From: Pseudomonas aestuarii | GTDB lineage: Bacteria; Pseudomonadota; Gammaproteobacteria; Pseudomonadales; Pseudomonadaceae | DNA: 64,000 nt | NCBI RefSeq assembly: GCF_027988105.1 | Contig: NZ_JAQJZJ010000003.1 | Coordinates: forward strand, 372,001-436,000 | Direction: 5' to 3' | Shown here: positions 48,655 to 57,478 of the stretch, piece by piece | Layout: every line of letters starts with the position of its first letter | Position numbering within the stretch: position 1 is the stretch's first letter | Notes under the pieces: generated by a model | The model's input: only the letters and a program-made list of their open reading frames with translations | The model's database searches: none | What the model was told of the DNA's origin: nothing | Made by a program: the position numbers and the translations under genes

Positions 48655-49683
48655 TTACTTGCTAACGATGCCCAGCTCAAACGGCTTGAAGCGCACCACC
48701 TCCTCGCCTACCCAGTCATTCAGCAGGGCCAGGCGTGTCTGGATCGGCTCCAGTTCCAGCGTGGCCCAGACTCCGGCGGCCTCCTGGGGCGAGCCGAAGC
48801 CGCCCGCGTTCTTCGGCACGATGCCCATCAGTTGCGGATACACCCGCAGCGCGGCCAGCACGTCCTCGAGCGTCTTGTCCTTGATCGAGTTGAATTCATC
48901 TTTCGCCGCCACCTCGCTCACCGGGATCAGCTGGATGCCGTCCTTCTTGCCGTTGGGCGCATAGACGAACAGGTTGCGGAAATTTCCTGGGCCCTTGGAG
49001 TTCTTCAGCGCCGTGCGCAGGTCATCGATGTCGTCTTCTTGCTGGGCGGCGTCGGTCATGTACAGGATGAACCCGGCGTGACTGCCGTTCTCGAAGTAGC
49101 GCCGGCGGAACAGCGTGGCGGACTGGTTGAGCAACGCCGACTGCAGCGCACAGATCCACTCCGGCAGCCCGTAGATCTCCTGATGCAAGTCCAGCTCGCG
49201 CAGGTGAAACACACTGCCCTGGTCGAATTCGTGCTCATCCTTCCAGCCCTGCACCTGGAAGAACCGCCCGTCCTTGCCCACCCGCATGTACTTGGCCAGC
49301 GTCGGCTTCAACGCCAGCGGCGAACCCAGCATCGAGCGGCGCGCCTCGACGTAGCCGTTGCCCAGTGCCAGATAGTCCTGGGCGTACTGGTCAAACGCCT
49401 CGCGGCTCAGCAGCTTGTGCGGGATGAAGGTCCGGCTCAGCTGATTGCGCTTGAAGCGCAGGCCCGAGTCCAGGTGCACGCTGGCCTTCACCGAGCGCGC
49501 CAGCCCATCCATCGACAGCGGCGGCTCATACCAGCGGCCGTTAAACCAGCACTCCAGATAATCGAAAATCTCGTGGGCCGACAGCACCGACTCCGGCGCG
49601 CCGAATGTAAAGGCAGTCGCCCCCTGGTGAGAGCTAACGCCCTGCGCGTCGGCCGCAACGGCCACCTGATTGCCTGTAGTCAT
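48655..49683 (-). CDS. Q: Prophage portal protein (P2 gpQ-like)
   Basis: This 342-residue capsid portal forms the dodecameric DNA entry and exit vertex. P2 gpQ is 344 residues. The segments PPLSMDGLARSVKASVHLDSGLRFK (in order), FRRRYFENGSHAGFILYMTD, and the C-terminal PEWICALQSALLNQSATLF-type helix match the family. It is the second gene of the leftward P-Q operon and abuts P with no gap (stop 49684, start 49683). Confidence 0.92.
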   Translation of the reverse strand: MTTGNQVAVAADAQGVSSHQGATAFTFGAPESVLSAHEIFDYLECWFNGRWYEPPLSMDGLARSVKASVHLDSGLRFKRNQLSRTFIPHKLLSREAFDQYAQDYLALGNGYVEARRSMLGSPLALKPTLAKYMRVGKDGRFFQVQGWKDEHEFDQGSVFHLRELDLHQEIYGLPEWICALQSALLNQSATLFRRRYFENGSHAGFILYMTDAAQQEDDIDDLRTALKNSKGPGNFRNLFVYAPNGKKDGIQLIPVSEVAAKDEFNSIKDKTLEDVLAALRVYPQLMGIVPKNAGGFGSPQEAAGVWATLELEPIQTRLALLNDWVGEEVVRFKPFELGIVSK

Positions 49684-51444
49684 TTAAAAAAGCTCCATCC
49701 GCCCGGTATTGGCAGCGGTCTGCCCCTCGAGCGGTTCGTGGTGTAGTGCGTGAAAAAGCGCCCAGGCCAGGTCAGCGTGACCGGTGGTCTCATTGCGCCC
49801 GGCGGTATAGGTGAACTGCCGCCCGCTGGCGGTAATGGTTTTGCGGATCGCCATCAGCGATTGCGCGAAGTCGGTCCAGCCGGCGTCGAACTCCAGCCGG
49901 CCCTTGTGGATCACGTCGTGCGCCTTGAGCACCAGGCGCGTCTTCACCTCTGGCGAATAGCTGAACTTGGTCAGCCCGGGGAAGAACTGCTGCACCAGCT
50001 GCGCCACGCCCGAGCCCATGCCCGTGGTATCGATGCCGATGTAGGTCACCCAATAGCGCTGGCACACCTGGCGGATCGACTCGGCCTGCGCCGCAAAATC
50101 CATCCCGCGGAACTGATGCCGCTCGAGCACGCGGAACTTGCCCCCCGCCACCATCGGCGGCGCCACCACCACCAGGCCCGAACTATCGCCCGTCTCGGCC
50201 GGGTCATAGCCGACCCATACCTGGCGATCGCCAAACGGCCTGGCCGCGAACGGCTTGTAGTCCTCGCCCCACTCCACCCAGCTATCGACCATGCACGGCT
50301 GCAGCGCCGACAGCGGGAAGATGCTCGCCCCGTCGTCGACGAACTGACACATCAGCAGGTTCTGGTAGGCCTCGGCGTCGTACTCCTGGCGCAGCTCCTC
50401 GATATCAAACAGATCGCAGCCGCGCTGCTCGGCGTCGAGGATAGTGACGATCTGCCGCCACACCTTGTCCTCGCACAACCGGCCCTGCTGCAGCGCGTCG
50501 TGCGACACGTCCAGGTTGATCCGCTGCGCCGCCGGCTTGCCCTTGTTGAAGCGCTCACCCGTCCAGAAGGTGTAGGCCTCATGCGCCATCGAGCTGGGCG
50601 TCGAAAAGTACGTGCGGCGGTACTGCTTCTGCATCGCCATGCCGCTGGCGACCTTGTTCAGTTCCTTGAACTTGAACGTCCAGAAGAACTCATCGAAGTA
50701 GAAATTGCCGTGGTAGCCCTGCGCCGTGCGCGCATTGGTGCCCAGGAAGTGCAGCTCGGCGCCGTTGGCCAGAATGATCGGATCACCCGTCAGCTCAACG
50801 CCGCACACCTCGCGGGCGAATGCCTGGATGTAGGCCTTGAAGATGTGCGCCTGATTCTTCGACGCAGACAAAAAGATCTGATTGCGCCCCGTCGCCAGCG
50901 CATCGAGCAGCGCCTCCCGGGCGAAGTAGAACGTCGCGCCAATCTGCCGGCTCTTGAGAATGGCCCGCGTGCGCTGATTGCCCGCCCGGTACCAGTCCAG
51001 CTGATAGCCGAAACAGCCATCCCTGAACGCCTCGGTCAGCTTCTCGACGTCCTCCTCGCTGAACTCATTGCGCCGGGCCTTCTTCTTCGGCCCCTCGTTG
51101 CGCTTGTCCAGGTTAGGGTTTAGCTGCGCCTCGGTACCGCCGCCCTGGAAGCGCTCGATGCGCGCCTGGCGCTCGAGCTGGCGGTGCAGCAGGTCGATTT
51201 CCTTGAAATCCCCGCCAGTCTTGCCGTCCTTGAGGATCAGCTGCACCAGCCGCGCCTCCAACGCACCGCCGATCCGCTCCACGTTGTCCGCCCGGTCCCA
51301 CTCGTCACGAGCCTTCCAGCTGTGGACGGTTTTTTCCTTCTCGCCCAGGTGCTCGGCAATTTCGGTGACGCGCCAACCCGTCCAGTACAAAAACTTGGCC
51401 TGGCGGCGGTTATCACGGACGGGAATTTCAACGGCAGCATTCAT
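49684..51444 (-). CDS. P: Prophage terminase large (ATPase) subunit (P2 gpP-like)
   Basis: This 586-residue protein cuts and packages DNA at cos. P2 gpP is 590. It has an N-terminal helix-turn-helix (GWRVTEIAEHLGEKEKTVHSW), the ATPase motif region FLSASKNQAHIFKAY and YFDEFFWTFKF (Walker B), and a C-terminal nuclease-like domain (VWVGYDPAETGDSSGLVVV, then DTTGMGSG). The start MNAAVEIPVRDN is preferred over a longer frame start upstream. The presumed late-activator dyad lies 57 nt from the start. Confidence 0.93.
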   Translation of the reverse strand: MNAAVEIPVRDNRRQAKFLYWTGWRVTEIAEHLGEKEKTVHSWKARDEWDRADNVERIGGALEARLVQLILKDGKTGGDFKEIDLLHRQLERQARIERFQGGGTEAQLNPNLDKRNEGPKKKARRNEFSEEDVEKLTEAFRDGCFGYQLDWYRAGNQRTRAILKSRQIGATFYFAREALLDALATGRNQIFLSASKNQAHIFKAYIQAFAREVCGVELTGDPIILANGAELHFLGTNARTAQGYHGNFYFDEFFWTFKFKELNKVASGMAMQKQYRRTYFSTPSSMAHEAYTFWTGERFNKGKPAAQRINLDVSHDALQQGRLCEDKVWRQIVTILDAEQRGCDLFDIEELRQEYDAEAYQNLLMCQFVDDGASIFPLSALQPCMVDSWVEWGEDYKPFAARPFGDRQVWVGYDPAETGDSSGLVVVAPPMVAGGKFRVLERHQFRGMDFAAQAESIRQVCQRYWVTYIGIDTTGMGSGVAQLVQQFFPGLTKFSYSPEVKTRLVLKAHDVIHKGRLEFDAGWTDFAQSLMAIRKTITASGRQFTYTAGRNETTGHADLAWALFHALHHEPLEGQTAANTGRMELF

Positions 51445-51489
51445 GGCGCAGATGCTGCCTCTCGCGCGCGTGTCGTACCCGCCCCGCGC

Positions 51490-51512
51490 GCTGTAACGCC
51501 CGCCCCTACAGC
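51490..51512. promoter_or_regulatory. Late-operon dyad (Ogr-type site), shared by P and O
   Basis: CTGTA-N11-TACAG (TGT at 51492-51494, ACA at 51508-51510) lies between the divergent genes P and O. The same dyad stands before V, with an imperfect copy before FI. P2 late promoters have TGT-N12-ACA near -55 as I recall. Here the gap is 13. Confidence 0.65.
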
Positions 51513-51599
51513 GTCGCGTCGTTGCCCGTAACGTCGGCGCTGCCGAACATGCCCTCAACGCAACGGCAGCACGCCGCCACCGCATCGAGGACAGTCCAA

Positions 51600-52451
51600 A
51601 TGGCCGCCACCAACCAACCCGCCAAGAAATTCCGCTCCAAGTGGACTCGCATCGCCGTCGAAGGTGCTACCACCGACGGCCGCCAGATCGAGCGCAACTG
51701 GATCGAGGAAATGGCGGAGCAGTACAGCCCCAACACCTATGGCGCGCGCATCAACTGCGAGCACATCAAATGGGCCTGGCCGGGCGGTGAGTTCGGATCC
51801 TATGGCGACGTCCTGGCGCTCAAGGCTGAGGAAGTCGAGATTGCAGGCGTCAAAAAGCTCGCACTGTTCGCCCAACTCGAACCCAACGCCTCCTTGCTCG
51901 CCCTGAACAAGGCCGGGCAAAAGGTCTACACCTCCGCCGAGGTCTATCCCAAGTTTGCCGACACCGGCAAGGCCTACCTGGTCGGCTTGGCCATCACCGA
52001 CACCCCGGCCAGCCTGGGCACCGAAGCCCTGTCGTTCAGCGCCAAACACGGCACCTTGAACAGCCGCAAAACCCACGCCGACAACCTGTTCACCGCCGCC
52101 GAAGAGGCAGCCATCGAATTCGAAGAAGTCACCGACCAGCCCAGCGCTTTTGCAGCCATCAAAGCCAAGCTCGGTGACTTCATCAAAATGAGCAAGGACA
52201 AAGAAGGCAAGGACGCCACCACCTTCTCCGACATCGGTGAAGCCCTGGAAAGCCTGGTAACCCTGGCCACCCAGCAGGCCGAAAAAGCCGACGCATCAGG
52301 CACAGCCCTGGCGGCACTGCAGCAGCAGTTCACCAGCCTGGATACCGAGCTGACAGCGCTCAAAACCAAGCTTGGCCAAACCGCTGACCACAGCCAACAC
52401 CATCGCCCGCCTGCCGCTGGCGGCGCCGGCAACGTGCTGACCCAGTTCTGA
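51600..52451 (+). CDS. O: Prophage capsid scaffolding protein/protease (P2 gpO-like)
   Basis: This 283-residue protein is the internal scaffold and maturation protease of P2-like heads. P2 gpO is 284 residues. The N-terminal half (FRSKWTRIAVEGATTDGRQIER, EEMAEQYSPNTYGARINCEH) is the protease, and the rest is helical scaffold with a Gln/Leu-rich coiled coil near the C-terminus. The start is taken at the ATG at 51600. An in-frame start 26 codons upstream lies in the promoter region. Confidence 0.9.
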   Translation: MAATNQPAKKFRSKWTRIAVEGATTDGRQIERNWIEEMAEQYSPNTYGARINCEHIKWAWPGGEFGSYGDVLALKAEEVEIAGVKKLALFAQLEPNASLLALNKAGQKVYTSAEVYPKFADTGKAYLVGLAITDTPASLGTEALSFSAKHGTLNSRKTHADNLFTAAEEAAIEFEEVTDQPSAFAAIKAKLGDFIKMSKDKEGKDATTFSDIGEALESLVTLATQQAEKADASGTALAALQQQFTSLDTELTALKTKLGQTADHSQHHRPPAAGGAGNVLTQF

Positions 52452-52495
52452 TCCCACGGCCCAACCGACAAGCCTATACACCGGAGAACACCCCC

Positions 52496-53569
52496 ATGCG
52501 TAAAGAAACCCGCTTTGCCTTCGCCGCCCTGGCCGTACAGATCGCCCTGATCAACGGCGTGGCCAGCGCCCATGAAAAATTCAACGTAGACCCCAGCATC
52601 CAGCAAAAGCTGGAAGTTGCGGTTCAGGAGTCCGATGGCTTCCTGAAACAAATCAACATCATTGGCGTCGACGATCAGTCCGGTGAAGCCCTGTTGCTGG
52701 GCGTCAACGGCCCTATTGCCGGCCGTACCGACACCTCCGGTGGCACCCGGCGCAGCCCCCAAGGCCGCAGCGCCCTGAGCAAAGACGCCTACACCTGCAA
52801 GCAAACCAACTTCGACAGCGCGTTCCCCTATGCCCTGCTGGATGCCTGGGCCAAGTTTCCGGAATTCCAGAGCAAACTGAGCGCCGCCATCGTCCTGCGC
52901 CAGGCGTTGGACCGCATCATGATCGGTTTCAACGGCACCAGTGCCGCCGCCACCACCGACATTGGCGCCAACCCGCTGCTGCAAGACGTCAACATCGGCT
53001 GGCTGCAGAAGATCCGCACCGGCGCAGCAGACCGCGTGCTGGATGAAGTGGTAGAAGCCTCCGGCGAAGTCACCCTCGGCCCGCGCAAAGTCATCAAGGT
53101 GGCAGGCGTGGACACCGTATTCGAGGGCGACTACGCCACCCTCGACGGCCTGGTATTCGACGGCATCCAGATGCTCGACCCATGGCATCGCAGCCGTCCG
53201 GATCTGCGCGTGATGGTTTCGCGCAACCTGATGCACAGCAAGTTGCTGGCCGCCGTGGAAAAGGGTGCCGACGCCAACCAGGAAGAAAACGCCGCGCAAG
53301 AGATCGTCAGCCGCGCCCGCCTGGGTGGCCTGCCGGTGGTCGACGCGCCGTTCTTCCCGGACAACACCGTGCTCATCACCACCCTCAGCAACCTGTCGAT
53401 CTACTACCAGAACGGTGCCCGTCGTCGTCACCTGAAAGACGAGCCCGAGCTTGACCGCATCGCCGACTACCAGTCCTCCAACGAAGCCTACGTCATCGAA
53501 GACTTCGGCCTGGTCGCCCTGATCGATAACATCACGCCGGTCGCCTACCCAGAACCGACTGAAGCCTAA
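52496..53569 (+). CDS. N: Prophage major capsid protein (P2 gpN-like)
   Basis: This 357-residue major capsid protein is exactly the length of P2 gpN. The N-terminus MRKETRFAFAALAVQIALING resembles MRQETRFKFNAYLSRV. GPIAGRTDTSGG corresponds to GSIASTTDTAG in P2. It has an HK97-type fold by family. The ATG has GGAG about 9 nt upstream. The O scaffold gene precedes it by 44 nt and M follows at 11 nt. Confidence 0.93.
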   Translation: MRKETRFAFAALAVQIALINGVASAHEKFNVDPSIQQKLEVAVQESDGFLKQINIIGVDDQSGEALLLGVNGPIAGRTDTSGGTRRSPQGRSALSKDAYTCKQTNFDSAFPYALLDAWAKFPEFQSKLSAAIVLRQALDRIMIGFNGTSAAATTDIGANPLLQDVNIGWLQKIRTGAADRVLDEVVEASGEVTLGPRKVIKVAGVDTVFEGDYATLDGLVFDGIQMLDPWHRSRPDLRVMVSRNLMHSKLLAAVEKGADANQEENAAQEIVSRARLGGLPVVDAPFFPDNTVLITTLSNLSIYYQNGARRRHLKDEPELDRIADYQSSNEAYVIEDFGLVALIDNITPVAYPEPTEA

Positions 53570-53580
53570 GAGGTGACCCC

Positions 53581-54294
53581 GTGAGCTTGACTCCAGCCCA
53601 ACGCAACCAGCTGCGCAAGCGCGCAGCCAAGGAGGCCGCCGCCACAGCGCCAGCTATCTCCATGGCCGGCGCCACCGCCTACGAGCAGCAACTCGCCCAG
53701 CTCCTGCAGGACCGCCAGCGCCTGAAAAACGTGCAGTCCAACCAGGGCAAGGCTGAGCTCAAGGCCCAGCTGATCCCGGCCTACGAGCCCTACATCCAAG
53801 GCGTATTGGCTGCCGGCAACGGAGCACAGGACGAAGTGCTAACCACCCTCATGGTTTGGTGTATCGACGCGGGGCTCTACCAGGGCGCCCTGGAAATCGC
53901 CACCTACGTCATCAAGCACAACATGCTCATGCCCGACCGCTTCGAGCGCAGCACCGGCACCCTCATCGCCGAGGAAATCGCCAACGCCGCACTCAAGGCC
54001 CAGAAATCGGGCGAGAGCTTCCCGCTCGCAATCATCGAACAAGCTGCTGCCCTCACCGCCGAACAAGACATGCCCGACCAAGCCCGCGCCAAGCTGCACC
54101 TGGCCCTGGGCAAGGAAAACGCCGCGAAAGCGCCAGATGAGCAGCTCACATCTGCGCACATTGGCTATCTGGTACTGGCCAAGGCGCACCTGGCCCGCGC
54201 CATCGACCTGCACAGCAACTGCGGCGGCAAAAAAGACCTGGAGCGCGTCGAGCGCCTCCTGAAAAAACACGCTGCGCCGCCACAGGCCAGCTAA
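53581..54294 (+). CDS. M: Prophage terminase small subunit (P2 gpM-like)
   Basis: This 237-residue protein is the endonuclease/small subunit of the packaging enzyme. P2 gpM is 247. It is largely helical. Conserved segments include the ALIPAYEPYIQGVLAAG region (QLIPAYEPYIQGVLAAGNGA) and VLTTLMVWCIDAGLYQGALEIA. The start is a GTG at 53581, preceded by AGAGGTG. It follows N closely in the O-N-M late operon. Confidence 0.88.
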   Translation: MSLTPAQRNQLRKRAAKEAAATAPAISMAGATAYEQQLAQLLQDRQRLKNVQSNQGKAELKAQLIPAYEPYIQGVLAAGNGAQDEVLTTLMVWCIDAGLYQGALEIATYVIKHNMLMPDRFERSTGTLIAEEIANAALKAQKSGESFPLAIIEQAAALTAEQDMPDQARAKLHLALGKENAAKAPDEQLTSAHIGYLVLAKAHLARAIDLHSNCGGKKDLERVERLLKKHAAPPQAS

Positions 54295-54392
54295 CCGAGC
54301 GTCCCCACGCACACGGCGGCTCGGGGCTGATCAACGGGTTTTCTCCTTTCCCAGTTGTGACGCCCCGACCACCGCCGTTTTAGGGCCAGAAC

Positions 54393-54686
54393 ATGAACAG
54401 ATTCACGGACCTGTACCAGTGCGACTTCACGCTCACCGAGCGCGAACAGCAGCTGCAGACGATTGCCGAGCAATATGTCCGTGAAACCGAGGCATACGAC
54501 CGCAGCGTCTGCACCGGGCCGATCCGCTACGGCGAAATCACCCCGGCGACTCACCAGGAGTTTCTCCTGGTCAATCGCAACGCCAACCAGCTGCTGGAAA
54601 GCCTCTGCCAGCGCCATTGCCAATTCACCCGCCGCGAGATCCTCGGCTCCGTGCACGACTTTGACCGGCGCGGGGCCAGAGCATGA
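54393..54686 (+). CDS. Small prophage protein of unknown function between M and L
   Basis: This 97-residue protein is rich in charged residues and helix formers. No domain is recognised. It lies 98 nt after M and overlaps the L start by 4 nt (stop 54686, L start 54683). P2 has no gene here. AGGG stands 9 nt before the ATG. It may be a virion or morphogenesis cofactor, or cargo. Confidence 0.6.
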   Translation: MNRFTDLYQCDFTLTEREQQLQTIAEQYVRETEAYDRSVCTGPIRYGEITPATHQEFLLVNRNANQLLESLCQRHCQFTRREILGSVHDFDRRGARA

Positions 54687-55156
54687 GCGGCTTCATCGCC
54701 AACGGCAGCATTCCCGCCGCCGCCGAGCCCCACCCCATCAGCAACGACGGCTGGTGGCCGGATCTCGACGGTGAAGCCGTGCGCGCCGCCCTGCGCCTCG
54801 ACAGCAGCATCAGCTCCATGCGCCTCGAAGTCGCCCTGGTCAACGCCGTGCTCAGCGTCAACCGCGAGCTAGAAACCTACCAGCTCGCCCAGCAGGCCCT
54901 CGGCTACGCCGGCCTGGCCGACGTGCCCGGCCCGCTGATCCAGGGCGTGAGCCGCCCGGTGCACCTCTACCTGCGCGCCGTCTACTGCACCGCCGGCGCC
55001 GAACTGGCCGAGCGCTACCGCAGCTACGACAGCACCAACACCGGCAACGCCAACGCCGAAGAGCTCACCCCCAGCATCGACGAATACCGCCGCGACGCCC
55101 GCTGGGCCATGAGCGACCTGCTCGGCAAACGCCGCACCACCGTGGAACTCATCTGA
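54683..55156 (+). CDS. L: Prophage head completion/stabilisation protein (P2 gpL-like)
   Basis: This 157-residue protein completes filled heads. P2 gpL is 169. WWPDLDGEAVRAALRLDSSI and VRAVYCTAGAELAERYRSYDST-type sequence (residues about 95-115) fit the family. It overlaps the unknown gene before it and gene X after it (ATG at the TGA), so translation is coupled. Confidence 0.85.
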   Translation: MSGFIANGSIPAAAEPHPISNDGWWPDLDGEAVRAALRLDSSISSMRLEVALVNAVLSVNRELETYQLAQQALGYAGLADVPGPLIQGVSRPVHLYLRAVYCTAGAELAERYRSYDSTNTGNANAEELTPSIDEYRRDARWAMSDLLGKRRTTVELI

Positions 55157-55365
55157 TGGCCATGCACCTGCGCGCCAACCAGGGCGACACCGTCGACGCC
55201 CTCTGCTGGCGCCACTACGGCCGTACCGCCGGCGTCACCGAAGCCGTGCTCGAGGCCAACCCGGGGCTTGCCGACAACGGCCCGATCATCGCCCAGGGCG
55301 CCCTGGTGCTCATGCCCGACGAAGCCCCGCAACCTCAACGCCAGATGGTGAACCTATGGGACTGA
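55156..55365 (+). CDS. X: Prophage tail protein X (LysM-like)
   Basis: This 69-residue protein has one LysM-like module (LRANQGDTVDALCWRHYGRT, then VLEANPGLADNGPIIAQG) typical of tail protein X. P2 gpX has 67 residues. The ATG overlaps the L stop. An ATG two codons later is possible. Confidence 0.9.
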   Translation: MAMHLRANQGDTVDALCWRHYGRTAGVTEAVLEANPGLADNGPIIAQGALVLMPDEAPQPQRQMVNLWD

Positions 55366-55892
55366 TCTACCTCGCCCTCTACAAAGGCCAAGGCACCCTG
55401 TTCAACCGCCTGATCCGCCTGTGGACGCGCTCCAAATACAGCCACTGCGAAATTGTCATGCCCGACGGCCGCTGGCTCTCGGCTAGCGCCATGGACGGCG
55501 GCGTGCGTGCCAAGCGCCTCGAGCTAAACATCGAGCACTGGGATCTGCTCCCGCTGCCTTGGGCCGAACGCCACAACATCGAATGGCTCTACCAGCAGCA
55601 CCAGGCCATGGGCTACGACTGGCTCGGCATTTTCCTCAGCCAACTGCTCGCCAGCGGCCTGCACAGCCGGCGCCGCTGGTTCTGCAGCGAGTTCTGCGCC
55701 GCCGCGCTCGGCTTTACCAGCCCGCAGCGCTACAGCCCGGCCCAGCTCGGCGAAGTGGTGCAGCGCATCAACCGCCTGCCCTTCGTTCAGCTCGCCCACC
55801 AGATCAATGAGCGGCCTGCCTACTTGGTTGATATGGCCCGCGGCACCATCACCCCAGCCACCACAGGACAACAGGATGAAACGCATGCCTGA
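55356..55892 (+). CDS. Permuted papain-like (NlpC/P60, YiiX-type) cysteine protein in the late operon
   Basis: This 178-residue protein carries a catalytic-type His in KYSHCEIVMPDGRWL and a Cys in RRWFCSEFCAAALG, His before Cys. This is the permuted order of YiiX/LRAT-like NlpC/P60 relatives. The gap between them (about 85 residues) and the GRWL/SASAMDG segment also fit. It overlaps X and the holin gene. P2 has no such gene between X and Y. It may cut peptidoglycan or an acyl bond. That is inference. Confidence 0.7.
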   Translation: MGLIYLALYKGQGTLFNRLIRLWTRSKYSHCEIVMPDGRWLSASAMDGGVRAKRLELNIEHWDLLPLPWAERHNIEWLYQQHQAMGYDWLGIFLSQLLASGLHSRRRWFCSEFCAAALGFTSPQRYSPAQLGEVVQRINRLPFVQLAHQINERPAYLVDMARGTITPATTGQQDETHA

Positions 55893-56199
55893 CCGCCCCG
55901 AAACCTGGGCCTGGTTCGCCACCTGGCTAGAGCACAACTTCCCTGCGCTCTACGCCGGAGGCCTGGCCCTGCTTATTGCCGTCTGGCGAATCATCTACAC
56001 CGGCGGCAAGTTTCGCCAACTGGCCCTGGAAGCCCCGCTGTGCGGTCTGCTCGGCGTCGGTGTGTCCTACGGCCCGGAGCTGATCGGCGCGCCGCAGGGC
56101 GCCGGGGTGTTCCTCGCTTGCGTGGTCGGCCTGCTCGGCGTCGAAACCAGCCGCGCCGCCGCCGAGCGTCTGCTTGATCGCAAGGTAGATGAACTATGA
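55885..56199 (+). CDS. Prophage holin (three TM helices)
   Basis: This 104-residue membrane protein has TM segments at about residues 20-36 (LYAGGLALLIAVWRIIY), 48-64 (APLCGLLGVGVSYG) and 70-87 (GVFLACVVGLLGVETS). The Arg/Asp-rich C-terminus (ERLLDRKVDEL) is usual for holins. The start at 55885 is chosen for AGGA at 7 nt. An ATG three codons upstream (55876) is possible. It is placed between X and the endolysin as in P2 (gene Y). Confidence 0.8.
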   Translation: MPDRPETWAWFATWLEHNFPALYAGGLALLIAVWRIIYTGGKFRQLALEAPLCGLLGVGVSYGPELIGAPQGAGVFLACVVGLLGVETSRAAAERLLDRKVDEL

Positions 56200-57038
56200 C
56201 CAGTCTCCGCCACGGCGACCGCAGCCAGGCCGTACTGCTCCTGCAAAAAGCCCTCAACCAGCGCGGTGCCCAGCTGTTCGCCGATGGCGACTACGGTGAC
56301 GCCACCGAGCACGCCGTGCGCGCCTACCAGCTCAAGGCCGGCCTGGTCGCCGATGGCATCGCCGGCCCGAAAACCCGCGCCGCCCTGCTCGGCGCCGACT
56401 GCTCGCGCCTGCTCGGCAATATCCACCTGGTGGCAGCCGCCAAACGCCTCGGCGTCGACCTGGCCGCCATCTACGCCGTCAACGAAGTGGAAAGCCTCGG
56501 CGAAGGCTTCCTCAGCAACGGCAAGCCGAAGGTGCTGTTCGAACGCCACGTCATGCACCGCCTGCTCGGCACCCCGCGCCATGAGGGTGACGACGCCGCG
56601 GCGCTGCAAGCCCACGCCGAGCAGCTCGCCGCCACCTACCCAGCCCTGGTCAACCCACGCCCGGGCGGCTATGCCGGCGGCACCGCCGAACATCAGCGCC
56701 TGGCCCAGGCCCGCCTGCTGGATGCGCTCTGCGCCGACGAGTCGGCCAGCTGGGGCGCCTTCCAGATCATGGGCTACCACTGGCAAGCGCTCGGCTACGC
56801 CAGCATCACCGACTTCACCACCCGCATAGCCAGCAGCGAGGCCGAGCAGTTCGAGGCGTTCGTGCGCTTTATCGAAGCCGACCCGGCCCTGCTCAAGGCG
56901 CTCAAAGCTCGCAAGTGGGCGCAATTCGCCAAGCGCTACAACGGCCCGGCCTATGCCCGCAACCTGTACGACGTGAAGCTCGATCGCGCCTACCGGCGGC
57001 ATGCTGACTGTGGCTGTGGGCAGAAGGTGGCGGCATGA
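56196..57038 (+). CDS. Prophage endolysin: peptidoglycan-binding domain plus N-acetylmuramidase
   Basis: This 280-residue protein has a PG_binding_1 domain at residues about 5-68 (LRHGDRSQAVLLLQKALNQRG and DGIAGPKTRAALL). An N-acetylmuramidase domain (DUF3380) follows, with a catalytic Glu in YAVNEVESLGEGF. The motifs VLFERHVMHRLL and SWGAFQIMGYHW are typical. P2 gene K encodes an unrelated transglycosylase, so this is a different lysis module. There is no signal peptide, so it depends on the holin. Confidence 0.92.
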   Translation: MTSLRHGDRSQAVLLLQKALNQRGAQLFADGDYGDATEHAVRAYQLKAGLVADGIAGPKTRAALLGADCSRLLGNIHLVAAAKRLGVDLAAIYAVNEVESLGEGFLSNGKPKVLFERHVMHRLLGTPRHEGDDAAALQAHAEQLAATYPALVNPRPGGYAGGTAEHQRLAQARLLDALCADESASWGAFQIMGYHWQALGYASITDFTTRIASSEAEQFEAFVRFIEADPALLKALKARKWAQFAKRYNGPAYARNLYDVKLDRAYRRHADCGCGQKVAA

Positions 57039-57478
57039 CCACCCTGCACCGAGCCCTCTACGGCATCGCCTTGCTCGCTGCCCTGGCCTGGGCGGTATGG
57101 ATCCAGACGCTGCGCCTGGATGCCGCCGAGGCCAGGGCAGATCAGGCCATCAGCCTGCTCGAGCAATCCAAAGCGCAAACCCGCCAGATTGCGGCGCATG
57201 CCAACAGGCTGGCCGCCGAACTGGGCAAAGAGCGCACCGCCCAAGCCTCCCTGCGCAGCACCCAGAACCTGCTGCGCCAGGGCCTCAGCGACCGCGAAAC
57301 CCAGATCGAGGGACTCAAACGTGAAAATTCTGATCTTAGGCGCTGGGCAAGCCAGCCTCTGCCTGATGCTGCTCGGCGGCTGCGCCAACGACCCGCCATC
57401 ACCGGCGCCGCAGCTTATCGAGATTGGCTGTCCCGCAGTGGTGCCCTGCGTCCTGCCGGCGACCAGCCCGGCCATTAA
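57035..57478 (+). CDS. Rz-like inner-membrane spanin (LysB-type)
   Basis: This 147-residue protein has an N-terminal TM/signal anchor (LYGIALLAALAWAVWIQ) followed by a periplasmic coiled coil (AARADQAISLLEQSKAQTRQIAAHANRLAAEL in order, residues about 30-80). It overlaps the endolysin stop by 4 nt. Its C-terminal half is overlapped by the Rz1 gene in the +1 frame. Confidence 0.82.
   Translation: MTTLHRALYGIALLAALAWAVWIQTLRLDAAEARADQAISLLEQSKAQTRQIAAHANRLAAELGKERTAQASLRSTQNLLRQGLSDRETQIEGLKRENSDLRRWASQPLPDAARRLRQRPAITGAAAYRDWLSRSGALRPAGDQPGH

Noticed and set aside
51445..51585. 47-residue N-terminal extension of terminase P
   Set aside because: It runs through the late-promoter dyad and is Arg/Ala-rich with no counterpart in P2 gpP.
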